Shown here piece after piece: positions 1-8,871 of a stretch of 64,000 bases of DNA. The notes beneath the pieces were generated by a model. That model made no database searches. It saw only the letters and a list, made by a program, of their open reading frames with translations, and was not told the origin of the DNA. Made by a program: the position numbers and the translations under genes. This DNA is from Paracoccaceae bacterium (GTDB lineage Bacteria; Pseudomonadota; Alphaproteobacteria; Rhodobacterales; Rhodobacteraceae). How positions within the stretch are numbered: the stretch's first letter is position 1; every line of letters starts with the position of its first letter. Location: NCBI GenBank assembly GCA_902632125.1, contig CACPBQ010000007.1:1-64000 (forward strand), in the 5' to 3' direction.

Positions 1-1
1 C

Positions 2-505
2 GATCCTCACGCTTGGTTATCAGTTGAAAACGCTCAGACCTGGTTAAATTTAGTTGCTGGTAAGCTTTCTGCTGCTGATCCAGAAAATGCTGGTGTTTAT
101 TTTGCAAATGCTGCTGAGGCCCGCGCAGAAATTGACGCGCTGATTAGGGAAGTCAATAGCATCTTAGAACCAGTGCGGGGTCGAAATTTCGTCGTCTTTC
201 ACGATGCTTATCAGTATTTTGAAACCAGTTTTGATTTTCCTGCCGCAGGGGCGATCTCGCTAGCAGATGCCTCTGATCCAAGTGCTGCGAGGATAGCTGA
301 GATCCAAGGTCGTGTTCGAGACGAGGGAATAAATTGTGTTCTCTCTGAGCCACAATATAACCCAAATCTTGTTGAAACTGTTTTATCAGGAACAGATGCT
401 AAAACTGGGGTCATAGATCCACTGGGATTTAGTTTAGAGCCTGGTCCCAAACTATACGGTGATCTTATTCGTAATATGGCTAAGGCTCTGGCTGGCTGTC
501 TCTGA
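2..505 (+). CDS. znuA: Zinc ABC transporter substrate-binding protein ZnuA, C-terminal part
   Basis: Periplasmic zinc-binding component of a ZnuABC-type importer; it captures Zn(II) and delivers it to the membrane permease. The gene runs in from the left edge, so the signal peptide and the N-terminal lobe are missing. About 167 residues remain. They begin with DPHAWLS, whose histidine is a family metal ligand. VFHDAYQYF (second ligand histidine) and SEPQYNP (C-terminal lobe) follow, and the protein ends with the family's ID-LG-L-G--Y pattern and a final CL. znuB, znuC and zur are not in the window. A hairpin terminator follows at once, so this is the last gene of its transcript. The family call is firm. 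Confidence 0.9.
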   Translation, partial: DPHAWLSVENAQTWLNLVAGKLSAADPENAGVYFANAAEARAEIDALIREVNSILEPVRGRNFVVFHDAYQYFETSFDFPAAGAISLADASDPSAARIAEIQGRVRDEGINCVLSEPQYNPNLVETVLSGTDAKTGVIDPLGFSLEPGPKLYGDLIRNMAKALAGCL

Positions 506-512
506 TAAAATT

Positions 513-547
513 ACCTGGCTGACCTTTTATAAGGCCAGTCAGGTTTT
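513..547 (+). terminator. Rho-independent terminator after znuA
   Basis: ACCTGGCTGACC pairs with GGCCAGTCAGGT across a short AT loop, with one G-U pair and one mismatch, and a run of five T follows. It lies 7 bases after the znuA stop codon. Confidence 0.8.
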
Positions 548-621
548 TATCAAGTTTAGAATTTCTAAACATAGGACTGTGTATCCGCGGTACTTCGGAT
601 TATAAAACGTTTTATGAGTGA

Positions 622-873
622 TTGAATTTGGTTAATAACTTAGGTGAAACTAAAATAAAAAAAAGGCGCAGCCAATCTGATCCTATGAAGGATTTTGACA
701 AGTTGCCCAAGATACTTCGAGACTGGTTAAACCTTGCAGCTTTACCATGGCGTCCTAAGTCTGTTTTCCGCGCTTATAATAAAGCTTTGCGCCAAACCGG
801 TGACCCAAGCCTAGCGCTAAGGCAATTAGAAAAATTACAGCAACAGAAACTTTCAATGGATCAAAAATTCTGA
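622..873 (+). CDS. Small conserved protein, DUF6525-like
   Basis: A basic protein of 83 residues. The pattern DPM-x-FDKLP-x-LR-x-WL followed by AALPWRPKS and a C-terminal RQLEKLQQ segment resembles the small Rhodobacterales family I know as DUF6525, whose function is unknown. The only start that keeps the conserved RRS-x-x-DPM region is the TTG used here. The next in-frame ATG (685) would remove the first 21 residues, including the basic KKRRSQ stretch. No signal peptide or membrane segment is visible. It follows the znuA terminator and so should have its own promoter. The family assignment is from memory of the motif and is tentative. Confidence 0.55.
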   Translation: MNLVNNLGETKIKKRRSQSDPMKDFDKLPKILRDWLNLAALPWRPKSVFRAYNKALRQTGDPSLALRQLEKLQQQKLSMDQKF

Positions 874-895
874 CGCAATTAAGGTTTGTTAAAAA

Positions 896-1180
896 CTACT
901 CAACCAAGTCGCCAGTCATTGGTATAGTGTGCCTATTTACCGGATCAAATTCTTGTAACATTGGTCTGCGCTCATCTAACCAATTTACTACACCGTCCTG
1001 AGCATTTTGTTCAAAACCTTCTGAGTCACGGATAACAATGGCAATAACCTCATCATCTTTCTTCATTACAAAATGAGTGCCTGGGTCTCTCTCTTTTCCA
1101 TTTTCGACGACATCCTGTAGAAAATCATCGTAATGTTCTGGCTTTGGTTTAAAACGTATTATACTTAATTTTTTGGACAT
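896..1180 (-). CDS. Small unknown protein, possibly ferredoxin-like ABM fold
   Basis: A protein of 94 residues whose function I do not recognise. I chose the ATG of MSKKLSIIRFKP because a GAGAGG ribosome-binding site lies 5-6 bases upstream; a longer reading would start eight codons earlier without one. The pattern of a first beta strand (LSIIRFKPKPEH), a helix (YDDFLQDVVEN), further strands (THFVMKKDDEVIAIVIRD) and a second helix suggests an antibiotic-monooxygenase-like alpha/beta barrel subunit, but no catalytic residue can be named. It is the third gene of an operon after the aminotransferase and the crotonase-fold protein, 60 bases downstream, and may act in the same pathway. Confidence 0.6.
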   Translation of the reverse strand: MSKKLSIIRFKPKPEHYDDFLQDVVENGKERDPGTHFVMKKDDEVIAIVIRDSEGFEQNAQDGVVNWLDERRPMLQEFDPVNRHTIPMTGDLVE

Positions 1181-1240
1181 TTTGCCCTCTCTTGAATTGT
1201 GCATTTAGATTATCAATGACTTGGAAAAAATCCAGTAAAT

Positions 1241-2092
1241 TCATTTGCTGAAAGGCTCGTTTTTTGTCCAATCAAAAGTGCCATCATCGCGCTCCTTAAC
1301 TGCTTGCTTCCAGCCTTTTTCTTCTACGCGTTTTTTAAAATTATGCCCTTCTGGGGTATGGCGAGAAATGCCATCTAGAAGGGTCGCCAACTGCTGTGTT
1401 CCAGATAGACCGGTTGCCTCTACTGCCTGATTGATAACCATCTTTTGCATAGCCAGCTGGTTGAGTGGAACGCTAGCAAGGCGTTGTGCCATCGCCTCAA
1501 CTTCACTATCAAGCGAGCCTTCCGGAACAGCTTTCAATACTAACCCCATATTGGCGGCTTCAGTTCCACTTATTTGGTCACCTGTAAATAAGACTCTTTT
1601 CGCCCGTTCGGCTCCAATCCTGTAGACCCACATTGCGGTGGATGGACAACCCCAAACACGTGTGGACATGTAGCCAATCTTGGCAGTTTCTTCCATGAAA
1701 ATCATATCACTGCATAAGGCTATATCCGAGCCTCCACCAACCGCAAAGCCATGAATTTTACAAATTACTGGTTTTGAACATCGCCAAAGCGACATGAACT
1801 TATGTGTATTATCCCACATAAATTTATAATCGATGAGGGGATCCCATTTCTCACCCTGATAGACATTATTCTCCCCCTGATTTTCAGCATAAGCTCCAAG
1901 GTCATAACCCCCACAGAAACCCTTCCCCTTACCTGAAAGAATAATCACGTGAATTTCAGAATCATTCTCTGCTTCAAGTACAGCGTCTTGCAGTTGGCCG
2001 GGGACATCATCATCTATGGCATTTAATTTCTCGGGACGGTTGAGGGTGATCCGGCCTATGCGGCCATCTTTTTCAAAAATAACTTTTTTCAC
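1241..2092 (-). CDS. Crotonase/enoyl-CoA hydratase family protein lacking both catalytic glutamates
   Basis: Crotonase-fold protein of 283 residues that should bind an acyl-CoA thioester. The oxyanion-hole elements are present: GFCGGYDL near residue 60 and HGFAVGGGSDIAL near 115. The two glutamates that hydrate the double bond in classical enoyl-CoA hydratase appear to be replaced: the PE motif position reads MST (GYMSTRVWGCP) and the second reads Lys in AKRVLFTGD. Hydration is therefore unlikely, and an isomerase, hydrolase or decarboxylase role is more plausible. Translation starts at a GTG that overlaps the stop codon of the upstream aminotransferase gene (GTGA), so the two are translationally coupled. 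The substrate is unknown. Confidence 0.85.
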   Translation of the reverse strand: MKKVIFEKDGRIGRITLNRPEKLNAIDDDVPGQLQDAVLEAENDSEIHVIILSGKGKGFCGGYDLGAYAENQGENNVYQGEKWDPLIDYKFMWDNTHKFMSLWRCSKPVICKIHGFAVGGGSDIALCSDMIFMEETAKIGYMSTRVWGCPSTAMWVYRIGAERAKRVLFTGDQISGTEAANMGLVLKAVPEGSLDSEVEAMAQRLASVPLNQLAMQKMVINQAVEATGLSGTQQLATLLDGISRHTPEGHNFKKRVEEKGWKQAVKERDDGTFDWTKNEPFSK

Positions 2093-3420
2093 GTATGCTG
2101 TCCTAACGTTGCCGTAATTGCTGTATCTAATTTTTCAATAAGCTCATCTAATTGATTATCTTCAATAATAAATGGTGGAGCAAGAAGGACATGGTCCCCG
2201 TTTTTCCCGTCTCTTGTTCCAGACATCGGATAGCAAATTAAACCAGCTTCAAATGCATTTGCCTTTAATCGAGCAGCAAATTTGTGACCTGAATCAAACG
2301 GCTGTTTTGCTTCTCGGTCTTCTACAAACTCAAGTCCTTGGAATAAGCCACGGCCACGCATATCACCTACGTTTGGATGTTGTGAAAATTTATCCTCAAG
2401 TGCCCTTGAAAGTTTTTTTCCTTTTTCAGCGGCGCGTTCCACTAAATCATTTTTTAATAGTTTTTCAATGACTGCCTGGGCTGCAGCTGCCGCAACTGGA
2501 TGACCAAGATAAGTATGCCCATGCTGAAATAGGCCACTTCCAGTTTCTATGCATTCATAAATTTCCGAAGTACAAAGCATTGCGCCAATAGGCTGGTAGC
2601 CTGCACCTAATCCCTTTGCGATACAAAGTATATCTGGGCTAACCTGCTCAGCATCACAGGCATATAAATAACCTGTTCTTCCCATGCCGCACATAACCTC
2701 ATCCAAGATTAACAATACACCATATTGATCACAAATTTTTCGTATTTTTTGAAAGTACCCGTCTACAGCTGGAACTGCTCCGAGAGTTGCTCCGACAACA
2801 GGTTCAGCCATGAATGCCATTACTGTTTCAGGACCAAGACGAAGAATTTCGTCTTCAAGCTCTTGAGCCATACGCTGTCCATATTCATAAGCTGTTTCTG
2901 TTTCTTCTCTAAGGATATATTCATAACAGGGTGCTATGTGGCTTACATTCATTAACAAAGGTGAAAACTGTTTGCGCCGCCATTCATTGCCACCAGCAGC
3001 GAGCGCTCCAAGAGTATTCCCGTGGTAGCTTTGTTTCCGTGCAATGAGATGTTGTCTTTCGGGCTGGCCATTTTCAATGTGAAATTGTCGAGCAAGTTTT
3101 ATTGCAGCCTCGGCTGCTTCAGATCCCCCGGAAACAAGATAGACGCGGTCCAATTGACCAGGTGCGTGTTTAATAAGTAATTCTGTAAGTTCTTCTGCAG
3201 GCTCAGATGTAAAAAAGCCTGTATGCGCAAAAGATAATTGATCAGCTTGTGCCTTAATAGCTGCTATAACGTCTGGATCCCCGTGGCCCAGGCATGAAAC
3301 GGCGGCTCCACCGGAACCATCTAAGTAGGGTTTCCCTGACTTATCATAGATATAACATCCCTGTGCGGTCACCGCTGTTGGTGGTAAAGTTTTCATATTC
3401 CTCGGGAAGGTTTTTGACAT
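2089..3420 (-). CDS. Class III PLP-dependent aminotransferase
   Basis: Fold-type I aminotransferase of 443 residues in the omega-amino-acid/acetylornithine group, moving an amino group from a substrate amine to a 2-oxo acid. It has the phosphate-binding VSGGSEAAEAAIKLAR segment, YHGNTLGALA, the cofactor aspartate in LILDEVMCGMGRTG, and the Schiff-base lysine in IAKGLGAGYQPIGA. The start is the ATG of MSKTFPRN, with GGAG nine bases upstream. It heads an operon with the crotonase-fold gene (4-base overlap) and a small unknown protein. That pairing suggests a catabolic route that turns an amine or beta-amino acid into an acyl-CoA. The true substrate cannot be read from sequence. Confidence 0.9.
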   Translation of the reverse strand: MSKTFPRNMKTLPPTAVTAQGCYIYDKSGKPYLDGSGGAAVSCLGHGDPDVIAAIKAQADQLSFAHTGFFTSEPAEELTELLIKHAPGQLDRVYLVSGGSEAAEAAIKLARQFHIENGQPERQHLIARKQSYHGNTLGALAAGGNEWRRKQFSPLLMNVSHIAPCYEYILREETETAYEYGQRMAQELEDEILRLGPETVMAFMAEPVVGATLGAVPAVDGYFQKIRKICDQYGVLLILDEVMCGMGRTGYLYACDAEQVSPDILCIAKGLGAGYQPIGAMLCTSEIYECIETGSGLFQHGHTYLGHPVAAAAAQAVIEKLLKNDLVERAAEKGKKLSRALEDKFSQHPNVGDMRGRGLFQGLEFVEDREAKQPFDSGHKFAARLKANAFEAGLICYPMSGTRDGKNGDHVLLAPPFIIEDNQLDELIEKLDTAITATLGQHT

Positions 3421-3473
3421 CAAGAAACGCTCCGTGATTAGAACTTCTTACTTAAGGCTCAAAGTATATAGTT

Positions 3474-3486
3474 TTCGGTTACCGAA
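3474..3486. promoter_or_regulatory. Inverted repeat, candidate operator
   Basis: TTCGGT-T-ACCGAA is a perfect 6+1+6 palindrome, 54 bases upstream of the aminotransferase ATG, in the divergent gap before the EamA gene. It stands out against AT-rich surroundings. The binding protein is unknown. Confidence 0.4.
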
Positions 3487-3620
3487 CAACCTCCTAGATG
3501 ATCATTCTTTTTTTGAGTGCTAATTTGTCTAATGAAAACGACCTTTCTTGATGTCGCGAATTAGACGTCTATTAATTTTATTTCCACTATTGTGCAAAGC
3601 ATTGTTTGAGTGGACATTAA

Positions 3621-4538
3621 ATGAGCGAAACAAATGATCTAGGAAATTCGATTGGCCAGCGCAGAGGCTTAGTTTTTGTATTCATGGCAGGTGTTTTGTG
3701 GTCCACCGTGGGACTCGGCATTAGGATGATTGATGAAGCAACAGTTTGGCAAATTCTATTATATAGATCGATTAGTTTGAGTCTTTTTCTTGCAACGGTC
3801 ATTTATCTTAGATCTGGTGGAAATCTTATCAAAGTAGTCAAAGCGGCTGGCCTCCCAGGTTGCATTGCAGGTTTAGCTTTAGTTGGGGCCTACTCGGGTG
3901 GGATTTATGGGATACAATCCACCTCCGTCGCAAATGCCATGCTTTTATTTGCCTCTGCGCCTTTCATGGCAGCAATACTTGGTTGGATTTTTTTGCGCGA
4001 AATAGTACGTAAAGCAACTTGGGTTGCCATATTATTTGCTATCTTGGGTATCGGTATAATGGTTCAAGACAAAACCGAAGGTGGGGTGGCGCTTTTGGGA
4101 AATTTGGCAGCTTTAGGGTCTGCATTTGGGTTTGCAGTTTTTACAGTTGCACTTCGTTGGGGTCGGTCAGGGGATATGCTTCCAGCCGTATTCTTGTCTG
4201 GCATCTTTGCAATTTTCATAACTTCAAGTATTTGCCTGCTTAGCGGCCTTTCATTTCAAATTTCAGTTAACGATACCAGTATTTCTATGGGAATGGGTGT
4301 TTTTCAAGTTGGCGCAGGTTTAGTTTTATATACCCTTGGTTCTAAAACACTTCCTGCTGCAGAATTAACATTGTTATCTCTTGCAGAGGTTCTTCTTGGA
4401 CCTCTTTGGGTCTATTTGTTTCTAAATGAAGTTGCTACATTGAATACACTTTTAGGGGGGCTGGTTTTATTATTAGCAATTGCTGGAAACGCAATTTCCG
4501 GAGCTCGAAGAAAGCCACCACCTATCACCACACCTTAG
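3621..4538 (+). CDS. EamA/DMT-family permease
   Basis: Inner-membrane transporter of 305 residues with about ten hydrophobic segments arranged as two EamA repeats; the first begins at FVFMAGVLWSTVGLGIRM and the second at LLGNLAALGSAFGFAVFTVALRW. This family exports or imports metabolites such as amino acids and amines. The conserved glutamate near the end of each repeat is present (FLREIV and FLNEVA). It is the first gene of the plus-strand run and lies 8 bases before the choline-sulfatase gene, so it is probably cotranscribed with it. That position suggests movement of choline-O-sulfate or a product, but family members are too diverse to fix the substrate. Confidence 0.85.
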   Translation: MSETNDLGNSIGQRRGLVFVFMAGVLWSTVGLGIRMIDEATVWQILLYRSISLSLFLATVIYLRSGGNLIKVVKAAGLPGCIAGLALVGAYSGGIYGIQSTSVANAMLLFASAPFMAAILGWIFLREIVRKATWVAILFAILGIGIMVQDKTEGGVALLGNLAALGSAFGFAVFTVALRWGRSGDMLPAVFLSGIFAIFITSSICLLSGLSFQISVNDTSISMGMGVFQVGAGLVLYTLGSKTLPAAELTLLSLAEVLLGPLWVYLFLNEVATLNTLLGGLVLLLAIAGNAISGARRKPPPITTP

Positions 4539-4546
4539 GTATTGAT

Positions 4547-6058
4547 ATGACTCCAAAGCCCAACTTCTTAATAATTATGGTTGACCAATTAAATGGTACA
4601 TTCTTTCCTGATGGGCCGGCGGACTGGCTGCATGCACCAAACTTGAAGAATTTAGCTTGTAATTCAATAAGATTTAGAAACGCTTACACGGCAAGCCCTT
4701 TGTGCGCACCCGGGCGTGCCGCTTTTATGTCTGGTCAACTTCCATCCCAAAATGGAGTTTACGATAATGCCGCAGAATTTTCATCCACAATTCCAACTTA
4801 TGCACACTATTTACGTCGAGCAGGGTACCAAACATGCCTGTCGGGAAAGATGCATTTTGTTGGTCCTGACCAGTTGCATGGATTTGAAGAGAGATTAACA
4901 ACAGATATTTATCCTGCAGATTTTGGGTGGACTCCTGATTACCGCAAACCAGGTGAGCGCATTGATTGGTGGTACCATAATCTAGGATCGGTTACTGGCG
5001 CTGGTATCGGTGAGATTTCAAATCAACTAGAGTACGATGATGAGGTTGCTTTTAATGCTAAGAGCAAGATTTACGATTTGGCGCGCGGTCATGATCCACG
5101 TCCGTGGTGTTTGACGGTCAGTTTTACGCATCCACACGACCCTTATGTCGCTAGAAAAAAATATTGGGACCTCTACGAAAACTGTTCGCATCTCTTACCA
5201 GAGGTGAGCAAAATTTCTTACGAAGACCACGACGTTCATTCTAAACGTATCTTTGATGCGAATGATTGGCGCTCTTACGAAATAGATGATGTAATGATTG
5301 AGCGATCAAGACGTGCCTATTTTGCAAATATTTCATATTTGGATGACCAAATTGGTGAATTACTGAAAACGTTGGAAGAAACTGATCAAGAAGCGATTAT
5401 AATTTTTGTATCTGATCACGGTGATATGTTGGGTGAGCGTGGGCTGTGGTTTAAAATGTCATTTTTTGAAGGGTCGGCTCGAGTACCGTTGATGATCTCA
5501 GATTCCTCAATGAGCAGCCAAGTCATTAATAGTCCAGTTTCAACAATTGATCTCTGCCCAACCATCTGTGAATTGGCAGGGGTCACTATGTCTGAAGTTA
5601 AACCCTGGATTACGGGAGAGAGTTTGTGTTCCATTATGCGAGGAGAAAAAAGGCAGAGCCCGGTACTGATGGAGTATGCAGCAGAAGCAAGTCACGCGCC
5701 GATGGTCTGTATTAGAAAGGATCGATGGAAGTACATTTCTTGTTCTCTGGACCCAGAACAACTATTTGACTTGGATAAAGATCCGCATGAGTTAGATAAT
5801 TTAATTGGAAAGACTGATTACAAATCAACAGTTCAATTTTTTCGTGACACTATTGAGTCGACTTGGAATTTAGATCGCTTTGATCGAGATGTGCGAGAAA
5901 GCCAAGCTAAACGTAAAGTAGTTTATGAAGCTTTGCGTAAAGGAGGGTACTATCCATGGGATTTCCAACCTTTAAAGCAGGCATCAGAGCGATATATGCG
6001 TAATCATATGGACCTTAATATTTTGGAATCTATTCAGCGCTATCCATCGAATGACTGA
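4547..6058 (+). CDS. betC: Choline-sulfatase
   Basis: Cytoplasmic type I sulfatase of 503 residues that hydrolyses choline-O-sulfate to choline and sulfate. The active-site signature C-x-P-x-R is CAPGR at residues 53-57, whose Cys53 must be oxidised to formylglycine. The N-terminal metal site MVDQ (Asp13, Gln14) and SDHGDMLGE (Asp290, His291) are present. The stretches LPSQNGVYDNAAEF, SGKMHFVGPDQLHGFEERL and GERIDWWYHN closely match my memory of rhizobial BetC rather than general arylsulfatases, and the typical C-terminal extension (PWDFQP) is present. No signal peptide is visible. It sits between the EamA permease and a choline-dehydrogenase-like GMC enzyme, which supports the role. No formylglycine-generating enzyme gene is seen nearby. 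Confidence 0.92.
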   Translation: MTPKPNFLIIMVDQLNGTFFPDGPADWLHAPNLKNLACNSIRFRNAYTASPLCAPGRAAFMSGQLPSQNGVYDNAAEFSSTIPTYAHYLRRAGYQTCLSGKMHFVGPDQLHGFEERLTTDIYPADFGWTPDYRKPGERIDWWYHNLGSVTGAGIGEISNQLEYDDEVAFNAKSKIYDLARGHDPRPWCLTVSFTHPHDPYVARKKYWDLYENCSHLLPEVSKISYEDHDVHSKRIFDANDWRSYEIDDVMIERSRRAYFANISYLDDQIGELLKTLEETDQEAIIIFVSDHGDMLGERGLWFKMSFFEGSARVPLMISDSSMSSQVINSPVSTIDLCPTICELAGVTMSEVKPWITGESLCSIMRGEKRQSPVLMEYAAEASHAPMVCIRKDRWKYISCSLDPEQLFDLDKDPHELDNLIGKTDYKSTVQFFRDTIESTWNLDRFDRDVRESQAKRKVVYEALRKGGYYPWDFQPLKQASERYMRNHMDLNILESIQRYPSND

Positions 6059-6129
6059 TATATGAATTGATATTTTGCTGAGATTAATGTGGTATCCAAT
6101 AAAATCGCTATGCTTGTGAAGAGGAAAGA

Positions 6130-7746
6130 TTGGGGGATTTTGATTATATCATTGTTGGTGGTGGATCATCTGGCGCTACTCTGGCTGGGCGACTGACTGC
6201 AGATCCATCTGTAAAAGCGCTTTTGCTCGAAGCTGGTCCCTCAGATAGATCTTTTAAAATAAAAGTACCTTTAGGTTATGGTTCTTTATTTTATGATCAA
6301 AAGTTTAATTGGAAATATGAAACGGAACCTGAACTCGAGTTAAAAGGGCGCAGAATGTATTGGCCGAGAGGAAAAGTGTTGGGTGGTTCTAGTGCTATTA
6401 ATGCAATGGTTTATGTTCGAGGGCATCCAAACGATTATGAAGAATGGGCAGATGTTGCTCCAAGTTGGAATTGGAGCAATGTAAAACCCTATTTCAAAAA
6501 AATAGAATCTTGGAAAGGCGAGGACTCTCCGGTCAGAGGCAAGTCGGGTCCAGTTGGTATTTCAAATGTTGAAAACGATGTTCATCCCTTAACAAATAAG
6601 TATTTAGAAGCGGGCCAGGAATTAGGTTTTCCCCATAATAAAGACTATAATGGCAATCATATGGAAGGCGTCGCTGTTTATCAGACAACGACCTCTAATG
6701 GATTAAGGGTCTCTTCTGCTAGCGCTTATATAGCGAAAAAAAAACGCAGTAAAAATTTGAAAGTGATTTCAAATGCTCATGTAACCAAATTGATTTTTGA
6801 AGGTAGGCGAGTAATAGGAGTATCCTTTCTTCAGGGAAATAAAGAGACGAAAGTATTTACACGCGGAGAAGTTATTTTGAGTGCCGGCGCTCTTAATTCT
6901 CCACAACTTTTATATCTTTCTGGTTTGGGTCCTGCTGATGAACTAAAAGCGCATGGTATTCCCATATTACAGGACATGCCTCATGTGGGTCGTCATCTAC
7001 AAGATCATATCGGAGTAGACTTCACCTTGGCGGTTAACCGTCCCTCTCTTAATCAAAAGCTACGCCCCGTTTTGGGAAAACTAATGGTGGGTTTAGAATA
7101 CCTTTTTTTAAGGTCTGGCCCTCTTGCAATGAGCCTGAACCAGGCGGGGGGATTTGTGAAGTCTGAGCCTTCTTTGGCCTCACCTGATTTACAACTTTAC
7201 TTTTCGCCTTTGAGTTACTCGACAGCACCAAAAGGTAAACGTCCGTTAATGAGCCCAGACCCTTACCCAGCAGTCAGGCTAGGCTTCAACCCGACCAAAC
7301 CTACCAGTGAAGGTTGGATATCGCTTATGTCTTCAGATCCTCGTAAAAGCCCAAAATTTGTAGGAAATTATTTATCTACCGAAGAAGATAAAAAAGTGAT
7401 GATATCTGGGATGCATTTAATGCGAAAATTTTTACAAACAAAGGCAATGCAAAATATCGTTGATGAAGAAATTTCTCCTGGATCTGATTTAAAAGACGAC
7501 GAAAGTTTTATGGATTTTGCACGAGATGAAGGTGGAACGGTTTTTCATCAATGTGGCACTTGCCGAATGGGAAAGGACATTTCTTCATCGGTTGTAGATG
7601 AGAAGCTTAATGTCCATGGAACAAAAGGTCTTCGAATTGTGGATGCTTCAATTTTTCCAAGAATTACGACCGGTAATACTAATGGTCCTGCCATAATGGT
7701 TGGAGAGAAAGCCGCCGATATTATATTAGCGGATCGAAAGTTATAG
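6130..7746 (+). CDS. GMC-family FAD oxidoreductase, choline dehydrogenase-like
   Basis: FAD-dependent alcohol dehydrogenase of 538 residues. It has the N-terminal dinucleotide fold GGGSSG (residues 10-15), the GMC signature PRGKVLGGSSAIN (79-91), the second GMC signature GALNSPQLL, and the C-terminal catalytic block with His473 in HQCGTCRMG and the NTNGP motif from Asn516. BetA enzymes share this layout and oxidise choline to betaine aldehyde. Directly following betC makes choline the leading substrate, but general alcohol dehydrogenases of the family look alike, so I leave the symbol empty. The start is TTG, preceded by GAGGAAA at a good distance. No betaine aldehyde dehydrogenase gene adjoins it. 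Confidence 0.85.
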   Translation: MGDFDYIIVGGGSSGATLAGRLTADPSVKALLLEAGPSDRSFKIKVPLGYGSLFYDQKFNWKYETEPELELKGRRMYWPRGKVLGGSSAINAMVYVRGHPNDYEEWADVAPSWNWSNVKPYFKKIESWKGEDSPVRGKSGPVGISNVENDVHPLTNKYLEAGQELGFPHNKDYNGNHMEGVAVYQTTTSNGLRVSSASAYIAKKKRSKNLKVISNAHVTKLIFEGRRVIGVSFLQGNKETKVFTRGEVILSAGALNSPQLLYLSGLGPADELKAHGIPILQDMPHVGRHLQDHIGVDFTLAVNRPSLNQKLRPVLGKLMVGLEYLFLRSGPLAMSLNQAGGFVKSEPSLASPDLQLYFSPLSYSTAPKGKRPLMSPDPYPAVRLGFNPTKPTSEGWISLMSSDPRKSPKFVGNYLSTEEDKKVMISGMHLMRKFLQTKAMQNIVDEEISPGSDLKDDESFMDFARDEGGTVFHQCGTCRMGKDISSSVVDEKLNVHGTKGLRIVDASIFPRITTGNTNGPAIMVGEKAADIILADRKL

Positions 7747-7756
7747 AGGTGCATAA

Positions 7757-8863
7757 ATGCTAAGAATTACATCGATAGAGACTTTTTGTAACGAATTTGT
7801 TGGATTTGTGCGCATTACTGATGAGACAGGTCTTCAGGGCTGGGGTCAGGTCTCTACTTATCATTCAGATATTACGTGTCAGGTTTTGCATCGACAGGTA
7901 GCGCCATGGGTTTTGGGCGCTCGAATCTCCGACTTGGATGACTTGCTCGATTTAGTTACTGAACGCGAACATAAATTTCCGGGGTCTTATTTAAGAAGAG
8001 CAATAGGTGGTTTTGATACAGCTATTTGGGATTTAAGGGGCAAACAAAGCCAAAAACCTGTTGTCGAGCTGTTAGGTGGAGAGCCAGGTAAATTGAGAGT
8101 TTATGCCTCTTCAATGAAACGCGATATCACGCCAAAAGAAGAGGCAGAGCGCCTTGTGAGACTTCAGGGTGAACTTGGATATGACGCTTTTAAAGTAAGG
8201 GCAGGAGCTGAGGTTGGTCGCAACCAGGATGAGTGGCCAGGCAGAACAGAAGAAATTATTCCGACCATGCGTAAATACCTTGGTGAAGATGCTTCCCTAT
8301 TAATCGATGCAAACAGCTGTTATTCCCCGGATAGGGCAATTGAAGTTGGCCGAATGCTGGAGGATAACGGATTTTGCCATTTTGAAGAGCCATGTCCTTA
8401 CTGGGAGCTTGAGCAAACTAAAATTGTTACTGACACTCTTGGTATTGACGTCACGGGCGGGGAGCAGGATTGTGATATCCCAACTTGGAAACGAATGATC
8501 GATATGCGAGCTGTCGATATTGTTCAGCCAGATATTTTATATTTGGGTGGCATTTCGCGAACAATGAGAATTGTTGAGCTCGCAAAAAGTGCCGGACTTC
8601 CAGTAACACCGCATTGCGCAAACCTATCTCTGGTTACGCTTTTTACAATGCACTTATTAAAATCAATACCAAATGCAGGAAAATATTTAGAGTTTTCGAT
8701 TGAGGGTGCTGACTACTATCCGTGGCAACAAGACTTATTCAAAAATAGTTTGTTTGATATCGAAGACGGCTGTGTTTCTGTAAAAAGTGACCCTGGTTGG
8801 GGATTTGAAATTAATGATGAATGGCTTTCTAAGTCAGATTATAAGATCAGCCAATTTGAATAA
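7757..8863 (+). CDS. Mandelate racemase/muconate lactonizing enzyme family protein
   Basis: Enolase-superfamily enzyme of 368 residues that removes an alpha proton from a carboxylate with Mg(II) help. The metal ligands are Asp184 (IDANSCY), Glu210 (FEEPCP) and Glu236 (GGEQD). The base motif normally written KxK is KVR (Lys146, Arg148), while the opposite-face His286 (TPHCAN) and its partner Asp259 (QPD) are kept. This arrangement fits a dehydratase or one-sided epimerase better than a two-base racemase. It lies 10 bases after the GMC gene and before a flavin oxidase, so its substrate may be a hydroxy acid or betaine handled in the same pathway. I cannot name it. Confidence 0.85.
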   Translation: MLRITSIETFCNEFVGFVRITDETGLQGWGQVSTYHSDITCQVLHRQVAPWVLGARISDLDDLLDLVTEREHKFPGSYLRRAIGGFDTAIWDLRGKQSQKPVVELLGGEPGKLRVYASSMKRDITPKEEAERLVRLQGELGYDAFKVRAGAEVGRNQDEWPGRTEEIIPTMRKYLGEDASLLIDANSCYSPDRAIEVGRMLEDNGFCHFEEPCPYWELEQTKIVTDTLGIDVTGGEQDCDIPTWKRMIDMRAVDIVQPDILYLGGISRTMRIVELAKSAGLPVTPHCANLSLVTLFTMHLLKSIPNAGKYLEFSIEGADYYPWQQDLFKNSLFDIEDGCVSVKSDPGWGFEINDEWLSKSDYKISQFE

Positions 8864-8871
8864 AATATAAA

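Noticed and set aside
3562-3571. TAGACGTCTA palindrome before the EamA gene
   Set aside because: A ten-base dyad is short, has no extending symmetry and may be chance.
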